A stretch of DNA of 64,000 nt. It comes from Prorocentrum cordatum. Its lineage: Eukaryota > Sar > Dinophyceae > Prorocentrales > Prorocentraceae. Below, piece by piece: positions 11,241 to 22,729 of this stretch (within the stretch, counting starts at the first letter, position 1; every line of letters starts with the position of its first letter). Position numbers and translations under genes: made by a program. The notes under the pieces were generated by a model. It did no database searches. It was not told the origin of the DNA and worked only from the letters and a program-made list of their open reading frames with translations. The stretch lies in assembly GCA_963575745.1 (NCBI GenBank), contig CAUYUJ010016698.1:1-64000 (forward strand), in the 5' to 3' direction.

Positions 11241-11908
11241 GTTCCCCAGGTTTTTTGACGCTCCCGAGGCATGAGAACAGCACGCCGCCGAGTGTCTGGG
11301 TGCGTCCCGCCCTTTCCTTCCGCCCTTCTTTGCTCGCCATGCAGTGCGCAAGGGTCGAGGCCAGGCAGGCCTTGCGGTTGCCAGATCTCCGACGCGATAC
11401 CACGTCGCAGGACACCACTTCACGCTCGGCCTTCGCCTCCCCTCACCCTCACATCCCTCCCCTCCCTCTAGCCCTCCCACATGCCTCCTCTCCCTCTAGC
11501 CCCTCTCTCCTCCCCTCCCTCTCGCCCGCCCCCCCGCATCCCTCCGTGCATCCGTTCCTGTCCTCCCCCCTCACGTGTCTGCTGTGCTCTTCTCCGCCAT
11601 GCTATGCCGTGCTCTACCGTGCATCGCGTACCCTCTGGGGATCACTGTCCTGCTCGGCATCGGACTGCGCGAATAGAGAGGATCTACGCCATGGGAAGCG
11701 ATTGAAGGGAGGGGTAGGCCGTCGGATATGACGCGAGCGCACCTAGCTTTATGACTTTATGATGTGCCACTTGAGGGTTCTCTCGTTCGACATTGTTTCG
11801 ATACTTTCCTCTGGCTGCTCGAAATTTCTTTTGGGATATGGTCCAGAAATACGATGGGAGCAACATACTCCTAACTTGTCCCCTCCCTCTCGCCCGCCCT
11901 CCCCCCCC

Positions 11909-12119
11909 CCACACACGCACACACACACACACATACGCACACGCACACGCACACGCACACGCACACGCACACGCACGCGCACACGCACGCGCACGCGCAC
12001 GCGCACGCGCACGCGTACGCGCACGCGCACGCGCACGCGCACGCACACGCATACGCACACGCACACGCACACGCACACACGAACACACGCACACACGCAC
12101 ACACGCACACACACACACA
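11909..12119. repeat. (CA)n/(CG)n alternating purine-pyrimidine tract
   Basis: About 210 bp of CACACG, GCGCACGC and similar, strictly alternating. It can adopt Z-DNA. Confidence 0.85.
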
Positions 12120-12356
12120 ATCTCCGTGTTTCCGTTCCTGTCCTCCCGCCCTCACCTGTCTGTCGTGTTCCCACCCCCTCCTTTTTCGGACCAAGATTCG
12201 CCAACCTCCTCTTTACTGTCAAAGTGCACGGGTGCATGCCAACCACCAGACCATGCGAGACATACACAGTGTGACGTTGATTTGTCTTCACACCGAGTTG
12301 CTCCTACCTACTTCTGCCTTCACATAACGGTTACCCTCACGTGCACAAGGACCATT

Positions 12357-12497
12357 ATCGAAGACGCCTACGGCAAATCACCGCCGCCCCCTGCTTTTGT
12401 GGAAGCGCCTATGTGGCCGAACGTTGAGGCCACACCTGCCAAGCTATCGGACCATGTGTTCCCCGAATCGGTTTGGAAAGCCTTCGGGGAACACGTG
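12357..12497 (+). repeat. Leader block of the GGCCGTCTTGG array, copy 1
   Basis: TATCGAAGACGCCTACGGC to TTTGGAAAGCCTTCGGGGAAC matches 59211-59351 over about 140 bp. It precedes the array in both places. Confidence 0.8.
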
Positions 12498-13830
12498 GGC
12501 ATCTTGAAGGTCATCGTGGCCGTCTGGAGGCCATTTTGACCCTTTCGGGCCTTCTTGGAGGACGTCTTGGAGGGCTCTTGGGCCGTCTTGGAGGCCAACT
12601 TGAGCGTCTTGGAGGCCTCTTGGACCGTCTTGGGGGCCTCTTGGGGCCGTCTTGGGCCTCTTGGGAGATCTTTGGGGGGGCCTTTGGGCCGTCTCGGGCC
12701 GTCGGAAGTCCGACAAAAAGCAAATGGCACAATCCTTCAAACACCAATGGGAAATCTATGATTTTGGCCTTCTCGGGCCTTCCTGGAGGCTCTCTTGGAG
12801 GCCTCTTGGGCCGTCTTGGGCCATCTTAGGACCATCTTCGGCCGTCTTGGTGGGCCCCTGGCCCGTCCGACGCCGTCGGAAGCCGGTTGGGGGGGCCTCT
12901 CTGAGCCGATTTGGGGCCCTCTTGGAATGCTCCAGGGCCGTCTTGGAGGCCATCTTGGGCGTCTTAAAGGCCTCCTGGGCCGTCTTGGGGGCCTCTTGGG
13001 GCCGTCTTGGGGGCCTCTTGGCCCGTTCTGGGGCCATCTTGGAGGCCTCTTGGGCGATCTTTCGGCGATCTTTGGGAGCTCTCGGGCCGTCTCGGGCCGT
13101 CGGAAGGCGGGAAAGAAGCAAAAGTCAAAATCCGTCAAAAACCTAAGATCAATCAATGTTTTTGACCTCTTTTGGCCTTCCTGGAGCGCCTTTTAGGGGC
13201 CTCTTGGGCCGTCTTGGGCCAGCTTCGAGCCAACTTCGGCCATCTTTGTGGGTTCCTGGCACGTCTGACGCCGTCGGGAGCCGTCTTGGGGGCCGACTTG
13301 GGGCCCTCTTGGGGCGCTTCGGGGCCGTCTTGGAGGCCACCTTGGGCGTCTTAAAGGCCATCTTGGGCGTGTTGGAGGCCTGTTGGGCCGTCTTGGGGCC
13401 CTCTTTGGGCCGTCTTGGAGGCCACTTGGGCCGTCAGGGGGCCCTCTTGGGGCCTCTTGGGCGATCTTGGGGGCCTCTTGGGCCGTCTTGGGCCGCCGGA
13501 ATGCCGAGAAGAGGCAAATTCCAAAATCCTTGAAAAAATCAAGGACAATCAATGATTCTGGCCTTTTCGGGCCCTCCTGGAGGACCTCTTGGAGGCCTCT
13601 TGGGCCGTCTTGGGCCAGGTTGAGGCCATCCTCAGGCTATCTGAGGCCGTCTTGGGTACATATTGGGCCGCCTTGGAGGCATCTTGGGGCCATCTTAGCT
13701 GTTTTGGAGCCCATCTTGGGCCGTCTTGGAGACGTCTTGGAGACCATCCTGGACCATCTTGGCCGTCTTGGACGCCATCTTGGGCCAGCGGGACGCGCCG
13801 GAGCCCCATGGGGAGTTCTTCTGGAATTAC
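12498..13830 (+). repeat. Higher-order GGCCGTCTTGG array, copy 1
   Basis: Degenerate short repeats around GGCCGTCTTGGAGGCC are grouped into larger units of roughly 390 bp. Unit joints contain CGTCGGAAGxC, an A-rich stretch with AATCCxTxAAA and CAATGA/CAATC, then TTTTGGCCTT. The array ends GCGCCGGAGCCCCATGGGGA. A/C-starved on this strand, hence long empty frames. Confidence 0.85.
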
Positions 13831-13941
13831 TCCGACGGTAGGACCCCACATGAGAATATGTTTAGCTTACCCCTTGCCCTTTCCTCCTCCCCATGGCGGA
13901 CACCCTCTCCTCTCGCCCCCTGCACTGCCCTCTCTTCCCCC

Positions 13942-14032
13942 TTCTATTTCTCTTCCTCCTCCTCTTTCTCCTCCTCCTCCTCCTCCTCCTCCTCCTCCTC
14001 CTCCTCCTCCTCCTCCTCCTCCTCCTCCTCTC
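13942..14032. repeat. (CTC)n microsatellite
   Basis: Almost pure CTC/TCC triplets. Confidence 0.9.
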
Positions 14033-14229
14033 GCGCCACCTCCTCCTCGTCGTCGGCCTCCCCCATGCCCCTTCCCTCCTCATCCCCCCGCCTTTTCTCC
14101 ATGTGCACCTCCCCTTCCCCCTCGTCGGGGCAAGCAAATCCATTTTCCTCAGCGCCGTCGCCGCCTCGGCCAGCGCGCGCGCGTCTGCCGACGGCTAGAT
14201 CGCGAAGCCGTCGGGACAAACCTTCGGGC

Positions 14230-15862
14230 TGGGCCGTAGGTTCCCGCTCGAGACTTCCTCCATATTCAGGTCTCAAGAGCCCAAGAGTGACGACAGTTGC
14301 ACGTTGCGGATGACCCGCTCGGATTCGAACGTGAAGTGCGGGCCCCATAGGGAGGGGGCTCCCGCCTGAGACTTCCTCACAATTCACTCACAGACGAGGC
14401 TCCCGCTCGAGACTTCCTCGTATTCAGGTCTCAAGAGCCCAAAAGTGACGACAGTTGCACGTTGCGGATGACCCGCTCGGATTCGAACATGAAGTGCGGG
14501 CCCCATAGGGAGGGGGCTCCCGCCTGAGACTTCCTCGCAATTCACTCGCAGACGAGGCTCCCGCCTGACACTTCCTCCATACTCAGGCCTCAAGAGCCCA
14601 AGAGTGACGACAGTTGCACGTTGCGGATGACCCGCTCGGATTCGAACATGAAGTGCGGGCCCCATAGGGAGGGGGCTCCGGCCTGAGACATCCTCACAAT
14701 TCACTCACAGACGAGGCTCCCGCTCGAGACTTCCTCTATATTCAAGCCTCAAGAGCTTAAAAGTGAGGACAGTTGCACGTTGCGGATGACCCGCTCGGAT
14801 TCGAACATGAAGTGCGGGCCCCATAGGGAGGGGGCTCCCGCCTGAGACTTCCTCGCAATTCACTCACAGACGAGGCTCCCGCTCGAGGCTTCCTCCATAT
14901 TCAGGTCTCAAGAGCCCAAGAGTGACGACAGTTGCACGTTGCGGATGACCCGCTCGGATTCGAACGTGAAGTGCGGGCCCCATAGGGAGGGGGCGCCCGC
15001 TTGAGACTTCCTGACAATTCACTCACAGACGAGGCTCCCTCCTGATACTTCCTCCATATTCAGACCTCAAGGGCCCAAAAGTGACGACAGTTGCACGTTG
15101 CGGATGACCCGCTCGGGTTCGAACATGAAACGCGGGCCCCATAGGGAGGGGGTTCCCGCTTGAGACTTCCTCGCGATTCACTCACAGACAAGGCTCCCGC
15201 TCGAGACTTCCTCCGTATTCAGGTCTCAAGAGTTCAAAAGTGACGACAGTTGCACGTTGCGGATGACCCGCTCGGATTCGAACATGAAGTGCGGGCCCCA
15301 TAGGGAGGGGGCTTCCGCCTGAGACTTCCTCACAGTTCACTCACAGACGAGGCTCCCGCTCGAAACTTCCTCCATATTCAGGTCTCAAGAGCCCAAAAGT
15401 GACGACAGTTGCTCGTTGCGGATGACCCGCTCGGATTCGAACATGAAGTGCGGGCCCCATAGGGAGGGGGCTCCCGCCTGAGACTTCCTCACAGTTCACT
15501 CACAGACGAGGCTCCCGCTCGAGACTTCCTCCATATTCAGGCCTCAAGAGCATAAAAGTGACGACAGTTGCACGTTGCGGATGACCCGCTCGGGTTCGAA
15601 CGTGAAGTGCGGGCCCCATAGGGAGGGGGCTTCCGCGTGAGACTTCCTCACAGTTCACTCACAGACGAGGCTCCCGCCAGAAACTTCCTCCATATTCAGG
15701 TCTCAAGAGCTCAGAAGTGACGACAGTTGCACGTTGCGGATGACCCGCTCGGATTCGAACATGAAGTGCGGGCCCCATAAGGAAGGGGTTCCCGCTTGAG
15801 ACTTCCTGACAATTCACAGACGAGGCTCCCGCCTGATACTTCCTCCATATTCAGGCCTCAAG
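14230..15862. repeat. 159-bp satellite, about 10 units
   Basis: The word ACGTTGCGGATGACCCGCTC recurs at 14301, 14459, 14618, 14777, 14936, 15095, 15254, 15413 (A to T), 15572 and 15731, a nearly constant 159-bp step. Each unit also has GACTTCCTC words in pairs. It ends at a GAT microsatellite. Confidence 0.9.
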
Positions 15863-15875
15863 TCAGCGAGTAGTG

Positions 15876-15944
15876 ATGATGATGATGATCGTTCGATGCC
15901 GATGATGGTGAGTGATCGTGCGATGGTGATGGTGATGATGATGG

Positions 15945-16031
<87 letters not shown>

Positions 16032-16062
16032 GTGGGGAATGATGGTGATGGTGATGATGATG
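15876..16062. repeat. (GAT)n microsatellite
   Basis: GATGATG run, nearly pure at 15940-16030, adjoining the 159-bp satellite. Confidence 0.9.
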
Positions 16063-16139
16063 CGGAGGAGGAAGCAAAGAGGAGCAGAGGAGAGGGAGGA
16101 GGAGGAGGAGGAGGAGAGATCCTGCGCGGAGGGTGTGCA

Positions 16140-16290
16140 GAGAAAACAAGAACCCCACTTGGGATGTGGGGAAAAAGAACCAAGACCAAAACCCATATAA
16201 TTCGGCACGCCAGGCAACCCCTGCGATGAATCGACAGGGGGCGGCGGATCTTGTGGCTCTCGGCGCATCCCGCCACCGTGCCTTGGTTGT
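16140..16290 (+). repeat. Dispersed repeat R4, copy 1
   Basis: Shares GCACGCCAGGCA, CCCTGCGATGAATCGACAGG, GGGCGGCGGAT and CATCCCGCCxCCGTGCCT with 60835-60980. The outer words GGCACG and CGTGCC are inverted. Confidence 0.75.
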
Positions 16291-16319
16291 AACTCGGAGG
16301 CCTCCTTGATGCCCCCGGG

Positions 16320-17010
16320 CATCTCTCTGAAACTTCTCTGGAGGCGGTTCTGGGGTGTCCTGGGGGCCTCTTCGGGGCCTCCAGGAGCCCGAGTTGGGCT
16401 CCGCGGGGGCCTGGAGGTGTGGCGGGCTCCTGGAGGCCCTGCTGGCTCGGGATCCCTCTGGGGGCGGAGGGCCTGAACCGTCGTTGTCTTGCTTCCCCCT
16501 CCGCGGCCCTTCTTGGGGCCTTGTTGGCATTTCTTGGTGGATGTTTGGGTTGTCTTGGCACCTTGGCTCAGGCCGGCTCGGCGCTCCTGCGCTCTCGCAC
16601 AGGCGCGCCTGTGCTCCCACTTGAGCGCGGCAGTCCCCCTTCCCGCGCGCGGCGCTCGCGCCGCCTCACATTGCCACAGGCTCGGGGCACCGGGGCCCGG
16701 CGCCGACGCCGAGGTCCCCTCTGGGAAGAATGCAAATCAGAGCCTTTGCCGAATGCCGTCGCCCGCGTCATCGGGCCCACGTGTCGCGCGTCGATGGATG
16801 TCAGCCCTGCGCGCGCGGGAGCAACCTGGGCCTCCTCTCGCTCCTCCAGGGAACTTTCTAGCATTTCCATGGGCCGCGCGCGCCCCGTGGGCCGCGCGAG
16901 CCTCGCCGACCCCAGGCCTCGTCGTCGCGCCGCGACGGGGGTCGGAGCGCCTTCGGCGGGGGGGACGCCCCCCCCAACGCCGATTAAGAAACTCGGAGCA
17001 CGCTTCAGCG
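16320..17010. other. No gene seen
   Basis: GC-rich, with a diverged GGCCTCTTGG-type fragment at 16320-16560. No supported frame. Confidence 0.4.
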
Positions 17011-17013
17011 ATG

Positions 17014-17182
17014 TACACCCTGCGAAATGCTTAAGAAATCATGGGTTAAGAAATTCATAGTCTCAGAACTTGAATAAAAACCCAACATTTCCATTATAAT
17101 CTTAAGATTTACACTGGAATATTAAGAATAATCGAGACTCTGGCCGAAAAATTAAGTTTTCTTAAGCATCGCATAAGGTGTA
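17014..17182 (+). mobile_element. MITE family M2, copy 1 (169 bp, TA target)
   Basis: Ends TACACC...GGTGTA, with imperfect 25-bp inverted repeats carrying GCGAAATGCTTAAGAAA and TTTCTTAAGCATCGC. The flanks joined at TA match an unoccupied sequence at 17318-17352. AT-rich against a GC-rich background. Confidence 0.8.
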
Positions 17183-17317
17183 TTCGGCGGCGCCTGCCTC
17201 CCCAACGAGGAGCTGTCCCAGAGGGAGGCTCAGAGTGCCCACCTCCTCCCCCAGCTGTCGGGAAGCCCCGAGGAGACCTCGCGAGGACAGGGACCTCAGC
17301 TCGATGCTGGCGACCCA

Positions 17318-17352
17318 TGCTTCGGCGATGTACTCGGCGGCGCCTGCCTCGC
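17318..17352 (+). repeat. Unoccupied M2 insertion site (paralogous)
   Basis: TGCTTCGGCGATG, TA, CTCGGCGGCGCCTGCCTC matches the left flank of M2 copy 1 (GCTTCAGCGATG) joined to its right flank (TTCGGCGGCGCCTGCCTC), with a single TA between. Confidence 0.7.
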
Positions 17353-17501
17353 CAACCTCGCCACGAACCCCACAAGTCCCAGGAAGGTTTCCTTGGCCAC
17401 ATGGGCGTCGCAACGCGCGCGGGCTCGAGGCGCCGCGCGAGCCCGGCGCGCCGCGCGGTCCCCACAGGCCCCTTGGAGTCGTCGGGGCCGCCTCGGGTTT
17501 C

Positions 17502-17665
17502 TTCAGGACGGGAAAAAACACATAGACAAACTTCATCGTCGATCCCCAGGAACATATGGGAAAATATGGGAAGTGGGGGGGGAGACAGAAACCCAGAAAA
17601 TATGGGAAAATATGGGGACTCCTGTAGTTTGTGTGTATTTATTTGTGTGTCCCAGGGCCCCTTCA
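17502..17665 (+). repeat. Dispersed repeat R3, copy 1
   Basis: TTCAGGACGGGAAAAAACAC, then TCGTCGAT, repeated ATATGGGAA and a G-run, then GTGTGTATTTATTTGTGTG and GGGCCCCTTCA. About 164 bp, also at 55649 and 56671, all on the + strand. Confidence 0.8.
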
Positions 17666-17699
17666 ATGAGCCCCATGGGGCGTTTTTTTTTTTTTGTTT

Positions 17700-18640
17700 A
17701 CCATGCGAGCCCTATGGCATGTGGATTCGGCGAGCAGTGCGAGCCACCTCGCGTTTCGCGGCATCCGCTGGGCCGCTCTGCCCCCGCAGGGAAAGGGCCC
17801 TGAATTTTTCCAGTGGGGTCTCGGCGCCCGTGCAGGCTTCTCGCCCCCAGCCACGCTGGGAAGCCGACGCCAACGCCGAGGCTCCCGCTGGAACGGCGGG
17901 CGGAGCGGAACCTCTCGACGACTGCGGCAGTTGGCCAGGGCCTGCGGGCCGGGGTTAAGAGGGGGGCCTTGGCCGCGCAGGGCAGCCCCCCCCCCCCCGG
18001 CGCGGGGGGCAGGCAGTGGAATCGGAATCGCCGGGTGCTGGCCTCGGGCTTGCAGAGCGTCAGGGATGCGACTAGGGGCGGGTGGGGGGAGGGGTGTGGG
18101 GCAGGGAGAGGGGCCAAGTAAGCAAAGTTAGGCGCGGAGGACGGCGGCGGAGTGGGACGCTTGGGTCGTGGAGGAAACCGCGTTCTTCCCTCCGGCCCCC
18201 TTCTCCCGAGAACGTTCGCCAACTTCGCCTTTCGCCAGCGTTTTTGGTTTCCTGCCCCCCCTCCCGCGCTCCGCGCGTCGTTTCCCTTCCCCCCCCCCGC
18301 CCCCCCCCGCGATTCAGAAAAACGGGGCGGGTTCGCGCTGGCCCAGATCGCATGTCCAATGTTTGCGCAACAAATAGCATAATTGGTGTCGGTGTTGGCG
18401 CTCTGTCCTCCCATGGGCGCCTTGCCGCCTCCGTGTCTGGCGACGAAGAACGGCGTGGTTTTGATGGGCGGCGAGGTCAGTGCGGAGAGCACGCCCCGAT
18501 GCGCGGAGCGGTGTTGTTCTCATTCGATGCGCGCCGGGGCCATCGTCAGAATTTTGTGGCCCGATGCGTTGTGCGCGCAGTATTTCGGGATGAGTGCATG
18601 AGGCAGCGCCTAGTCCCACACCTGCGGAAGCCAGCGTCGG
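17700..18640. other. No gene seen
   Basis: GC-rich sequence with C-runs and G-runs. Long frames on both strands are Arg/Pro/Gly only. Confidence 0.4.
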
Positions 18641-18642
18641 AC

Positions 18643-18643
<1 letters not shown>

Positions 18644-18687
<44 letters not shown>
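18644..18687 (+). repeat. Poly(T), 44 bases
   Basis: Uninterrupted T run followed by CTCTTTCTGAG. It could be a poly(A) scar of a retroposed copy on the - strand or an extreme polypyrimidine tract. Confidence 0.9.
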
Positions 18688-18756
18688 CTCTTTCTGAGGC
18701 TCTTTCAGAAGAGTCGGAGGGCAGGAGGGGGCCGCGGCGGGCCGCCATCGAAAGTA

Positions 18757-19651
18757 AGGCAAGCGCGCGCGACCGCCAGCGCGGGCTGCTGGCCCAAAAA
18801 CCCCGTCAGCACAGCATGCCGCTCCCACGAAGGCCGCGCCCGTGAAGTCCACGGCGGCGAAAGCGCTGCCAGCGCAGGCTATCACCCCGCAGCGGTCTCG
18901 GGCAGCTAAGTCGGCTACTTTTGTTCGGTCCACTGGCGCGCTTCGCGTGCCGCTGTCCACGGAGCCGGCGGACGCCGAGTAACGTTGGTCGCCAGGGCCA
19001 TGGTCGCGGGAACTGCGAGAATCGATTCGCCTCGAGAGTTTGCCGTCAGAAGCGGGCGCGAAAGCAGTCAAGCGGCGCGCTGCGTTCGCAGCCGAGGGAG
19101 CTGCTGATCCGGAGTACCGGCCGTCGAGTCGGGGCGACGATGCCGTTTTGATCAGGCTTTTTTACAGGTGCTCTACGAATGCTGGACCCAAAAGAGTGGA
19201 TGTACCTACCCTTTTCGTTCTTGCGCGTTGCAGCCTGACGCGCTCGGCGGAGCTAGCGCCAAGTCCTACGGAGAGGCGAGCGACGTCGCCCCTCTGGCGA
19301 TAGACGTTTCGGGCCGCCCTGGAGCCCCATGGCGTCGATTCTGCGCGCGATGCGGGAGGCGTCGCGCACCGCGCGCGGCAGGCGGCCCGGGCAGAGCGGC
19401 TGGATGTGGCGAAGTTCCCCTACGCAGCTGTCCCGGAGGACCCGCGCCCCGACCTTGTCAGGATCAAGCGCATCACGCAGGCCCTCGCCGCCTGGGCGGA
19501 CTTCAGAGCCATGGGCCCCGCCCGTGTCGGACAGAGGCAGCGGTGTCCAGTCGCGTCGAATTGGCGCGGCCCGCGCCGCTCCTCGACGATTTCGGAGCGC
19601 CCGCCCAGCTCTGGCCCACGTGCGAACCGCAGTGCAGAGATTTTCCATTGA
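18757..19651 (+). CDS. Fragmented coding-like region
   Basis: Several consecutive + strand stretches have protein-like composition but lie in different frames: a Lys/Ala/Pro stretch ending VRSTGALRVPLSTEPADAE and TAA (about 18757-18985); EAGAKAVKRRAAFAAEGAAD (about 19040-19165); VLYECWTQKSGCTYPF (after TTTTACAG, about 19168); and FRAALEPHGVDSARDAGG, then FPYAAVPEDPRPDLVRIKRI (about 19300-19530). This could be exons of one small gene or a frameshifted relic. Not recognised. Confidence 0.33.
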
Positions 19652-19659
19652 AGGGCGCA

Positions 19660-21250
19660 CAGATTGCATGCAGACGGATTACGTTTGGTCTGCAAGTCCT
19701 CTGCCCGCGCAGATCAGAGACTTCCCCGTTGAAGAGGCGCGGGGGCAGACGCGGCAATTGCATGCGAGAAAGTCGAGGAAAAGTAAGCCGAGCCCAGTGA
19801 GAAAGGGAGGCAGGGGCGCGGGATTATGCAGCCTGAGGGGAGGGAGAAAGGATCGCTCTAGAGGCTCCCTTGAGCGATTGCGCAAGGGGTGTGGTTTGCA
19901 CTAACTTCTACAAGTGGGCCCTTTGATTAAGCGCGACGTGGCAGATCGTCGTCCATTCAATCATTGCCTGTTGCGGCCCTAGGAAACGGCCCTCGGTGAC
20001 CAGCAGGAATCTTTCTTCGATGGAAGATGGAAGGCGGGGGGGGGGAGGGAGGAAGTTCAAGCAACGGTGCGTTGCAGAAACCATGGGGAAACATGTTCGG
20101 CGAGTGTTCAGAACGCAGGATTGCGCATCGATTATACGATAAACAAGCGCGTACTATTTCAATTCAGTGTGTGGGTGTCCTCGGTCGCGTAATTTGGGCT
20201 CTCTTCAAGTGCCTCGTGGAACCCTCTCCGGGCGTTTGGTGGGTTTTTTTCGGGCCGTCGTGGGCCACCTTAAAATTTTCGGAATGGTGTTGGGCCGATT
20301 CGGGGCACACCTAGACCGTCTCGGAGCCCTCTCGAGGCCCTCTTGGCCCACATTGGGGCCCTCTTGGATCCAGATAAGTCGCGCGGGAGCACGCCCCAGC
20401 ACGTAGGACCCAAAAGTCCCCAGGACATTGGCGAATGCAGCGCCCGTGTCCTGTAATCTTTAATCATTGACGGTTTTGAGGCTCGGCGAAAAAAATAAGG
20501 ACATTGTATTGCGTGCCTCAGAGCGCGGAGGCGGCACGACGCAGCTTTTGTCCAATTATCAGAGAAGATTGGAGACGTATCCCCTTCTTCGAAGAAGCAG
20601 AAAATTAAATGAGGGTCGCCAAGCGGAGATCGAGAAAGAGAGGGAACAAAAAAGGGGAGACAGAGAAAGAGAGGACAGAGAGGCAGTGGACAAGCGGATC
20701 TGTGCATTTCTGTCATACCCTCCCGGGGGGTATGTGTGGCTCCGGCCTTCGGGGCCCTCAAATCCCCGGATCTGTGTTTCAAGATGGTTCGTAGACGGCC
20801 TAGGACTCAAGACTGCCCTGGAAACCCCCATCGACGTTCCAGGTCTACCCCTGGGGGGGGGGGGGGGGCGAGAGGCAAACCCACGATTGCACGGATACTT
20901 TTTGAAGGAATTGCGAGTTTTCATTGGCTGACCTACCAAATGCCTCCACGACCGTCCCAGGATGGATGGCCCAAAAAGATTCCAAGAGGGCCCCCGCAAA
21001 CCGCCCCATGACGCGCGAAGAGGCCGCCAAGATGCCCTAAGGGGGGGGGGGGGGGCGTCTGGGGGCCATCTTTCAAGACGGCCCACAAAGCCCCCAACAC
21101 GCTCAAAAGAAAAACGGCAAAACGCCCTTAATGGTTGTTCCCCGAAAGCCCCAAAAGGCCCCCAAAACATGATCCTAGCCTCCAGGCCCAAGCCTCCCCC
21201 GCCCCAGATGGGATGGGTCTCAGGGTCATTCGACCCCCCCCAGATGGGAT
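19660..21250. other. No gene seen
   Basis: Unique sequence, a short GGCCGTC-type fragment (20200-20400), a hairpin ATACCCTCCCGGGGGGTAT (20716-20734) and G-runs near 20850 and 21040. Confidence 0.4.
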
Positions 21251-21257
21251 GGGAGGG

Positions 21258-21345
21258 GGACGACGACGACGACGACGACGATGACGACGACGACGACGAC
21301 GACGAGCGACCATGAAGACGACCGCGACGATGACGACAACGACGA
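21258..21345. repeat. (GAC)n microsatellite
   Basis: ACGACGACG run with GAT and CGACC interruptions. Confidence 0.85.
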
Positions 21346-21599
21346 CGAAGACACCGTCCGCTCCGGTTCTCTGAAGCACCGCAACACCACGCCACACCCA
21401 GAGGGGGGCGACGACGGGGAAAACACCGTCGACGATGCTGCTTCTCCTCCTCCATTCGTCAAGTACAGCAGTTCCACGTCATGCCTGGGACGGCGACGCA
21501 TGTGCCGATGCCGATGCTGACGCTGATGTCGTCGTCGTCCTCCTCTACCTCCTCCTGCTCCTCCTCCTCCTCTTATTTTGGAGGGCCCGGCCACCACCG

Positions 21600-22690
21600 C
21601 CACCGCCACCACCCACCACCCACCACCCACCACCCACCACCCACCACCCCCCACACACAGGGGGAGGAGGGCCGGGCCCAGTACCCACCACCGAACGCCC
21701 ACGGGAAGACCCCGCCACACCACGCTCACGGAGGGAGGGGGGGGGCCATCGCGCGGGGGGTGGGGGAGGGCCCGATGGCGTCAGCATGACGGGGGGGGGG
21801 GGCCAGGCATTGGACCACATATCCCTAAATGCTTCCATGACTTCCCCAAGCCCCAGCCTGCCTCCAGGAGAGATCCAAACGCGCCCCTGGCGCACGGCAC
21901 CTCTATCCCGCTTAACGCTAGATTCCATCTCAGACATGCAGAACATCAGTGCTCGCGAAACGCGCATCTCGAGGGCACGGTGGCGGTGGCGGTGGCGGTT
22001 GCAGATCTCAGAATTGCCACCGCGCCTCAAGGGTATGGTGGCGGATCTCTCCTTACATGATTATGTGATCGTTGTGTTCGTATGGACACATACGTTTGTT
22101 TCACGTATCGATGTCATCGAGTGTGGAATCAATCCCTTTACGCATCACGCGCTCTAGCTGGCTGCTACCAGGCTTCAGCGTCAGCGCGAATATGAATGAA
22201 GCTGTACCTTCGCGTCGTCATGCCATCGCCCTCTTCGTTATTGCGGACGGGGCTAGGCCGAGGATCAATCCATTCCAGAGCGTTCCGGATCGCTCTCAGA
22301 GCGTTCCAGGGCGCTCCGAAAAGGCCGCGGCGCCCGAGGCATCCTCCAGAGCCGCCAGATCTCAGCGATTCTCGATCTATCCACGCCCGAATGTGTCCTC
22401 GTCCTGGCTTCGTCTGATTATTCCTCGCCTCTGCCTTTGGTCTCCCACTTCGCCATCCTCCCTCCAGTGTGTTCTGCTCCCCCTCGTCATGCCTACGCTT
22501 GGGACGCCGCACCCCTCCTCCGGCTCAGACAACCGCGTTGTGCGATATTTTGCGGCTGATTTCTCTCGCTTTCCGAGACCTTGCGACTTTCCGGTGGGCG
22601 CATTTTGCACCTCGTTAGGAGGAGGAGGAGGAGTTTCAGAAAAAAAAAGGTAATACAAATAAGGAGGGGTACGAGGGCGAGGAAGGGTAT
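21600..22690. other. No gene seen
   Basis: (CCACCCA)n-like repeat at 21605-21650, then unique sequence with short frames on both strands. Confidence 0.4.
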
Positions 22691-22694
22691 GAAT

Positions 22695-22721
<27 letters not shown>
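22695..22721. repeat. (CT)n microsatellite
   Basis: CTCTCTCT run. Confidence 0.85.
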
Positions 22722-22727
<6 letters not shown>

Positions 22728-22729
22728 CC

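Noticed and set aside
14301-14345. tRNA gene suggested by TCGGATTCGAAC in the 159-bp unit
   Set aside because: The flanking bases do not form a T stem, and no acceptor, D or anticodon arms fit on either strand.
8457-15862. CRISPR array
   Set aside because: Units are contiguous 102- or 159-bp repeats without unique spacers, and the genome is eukaryotic.
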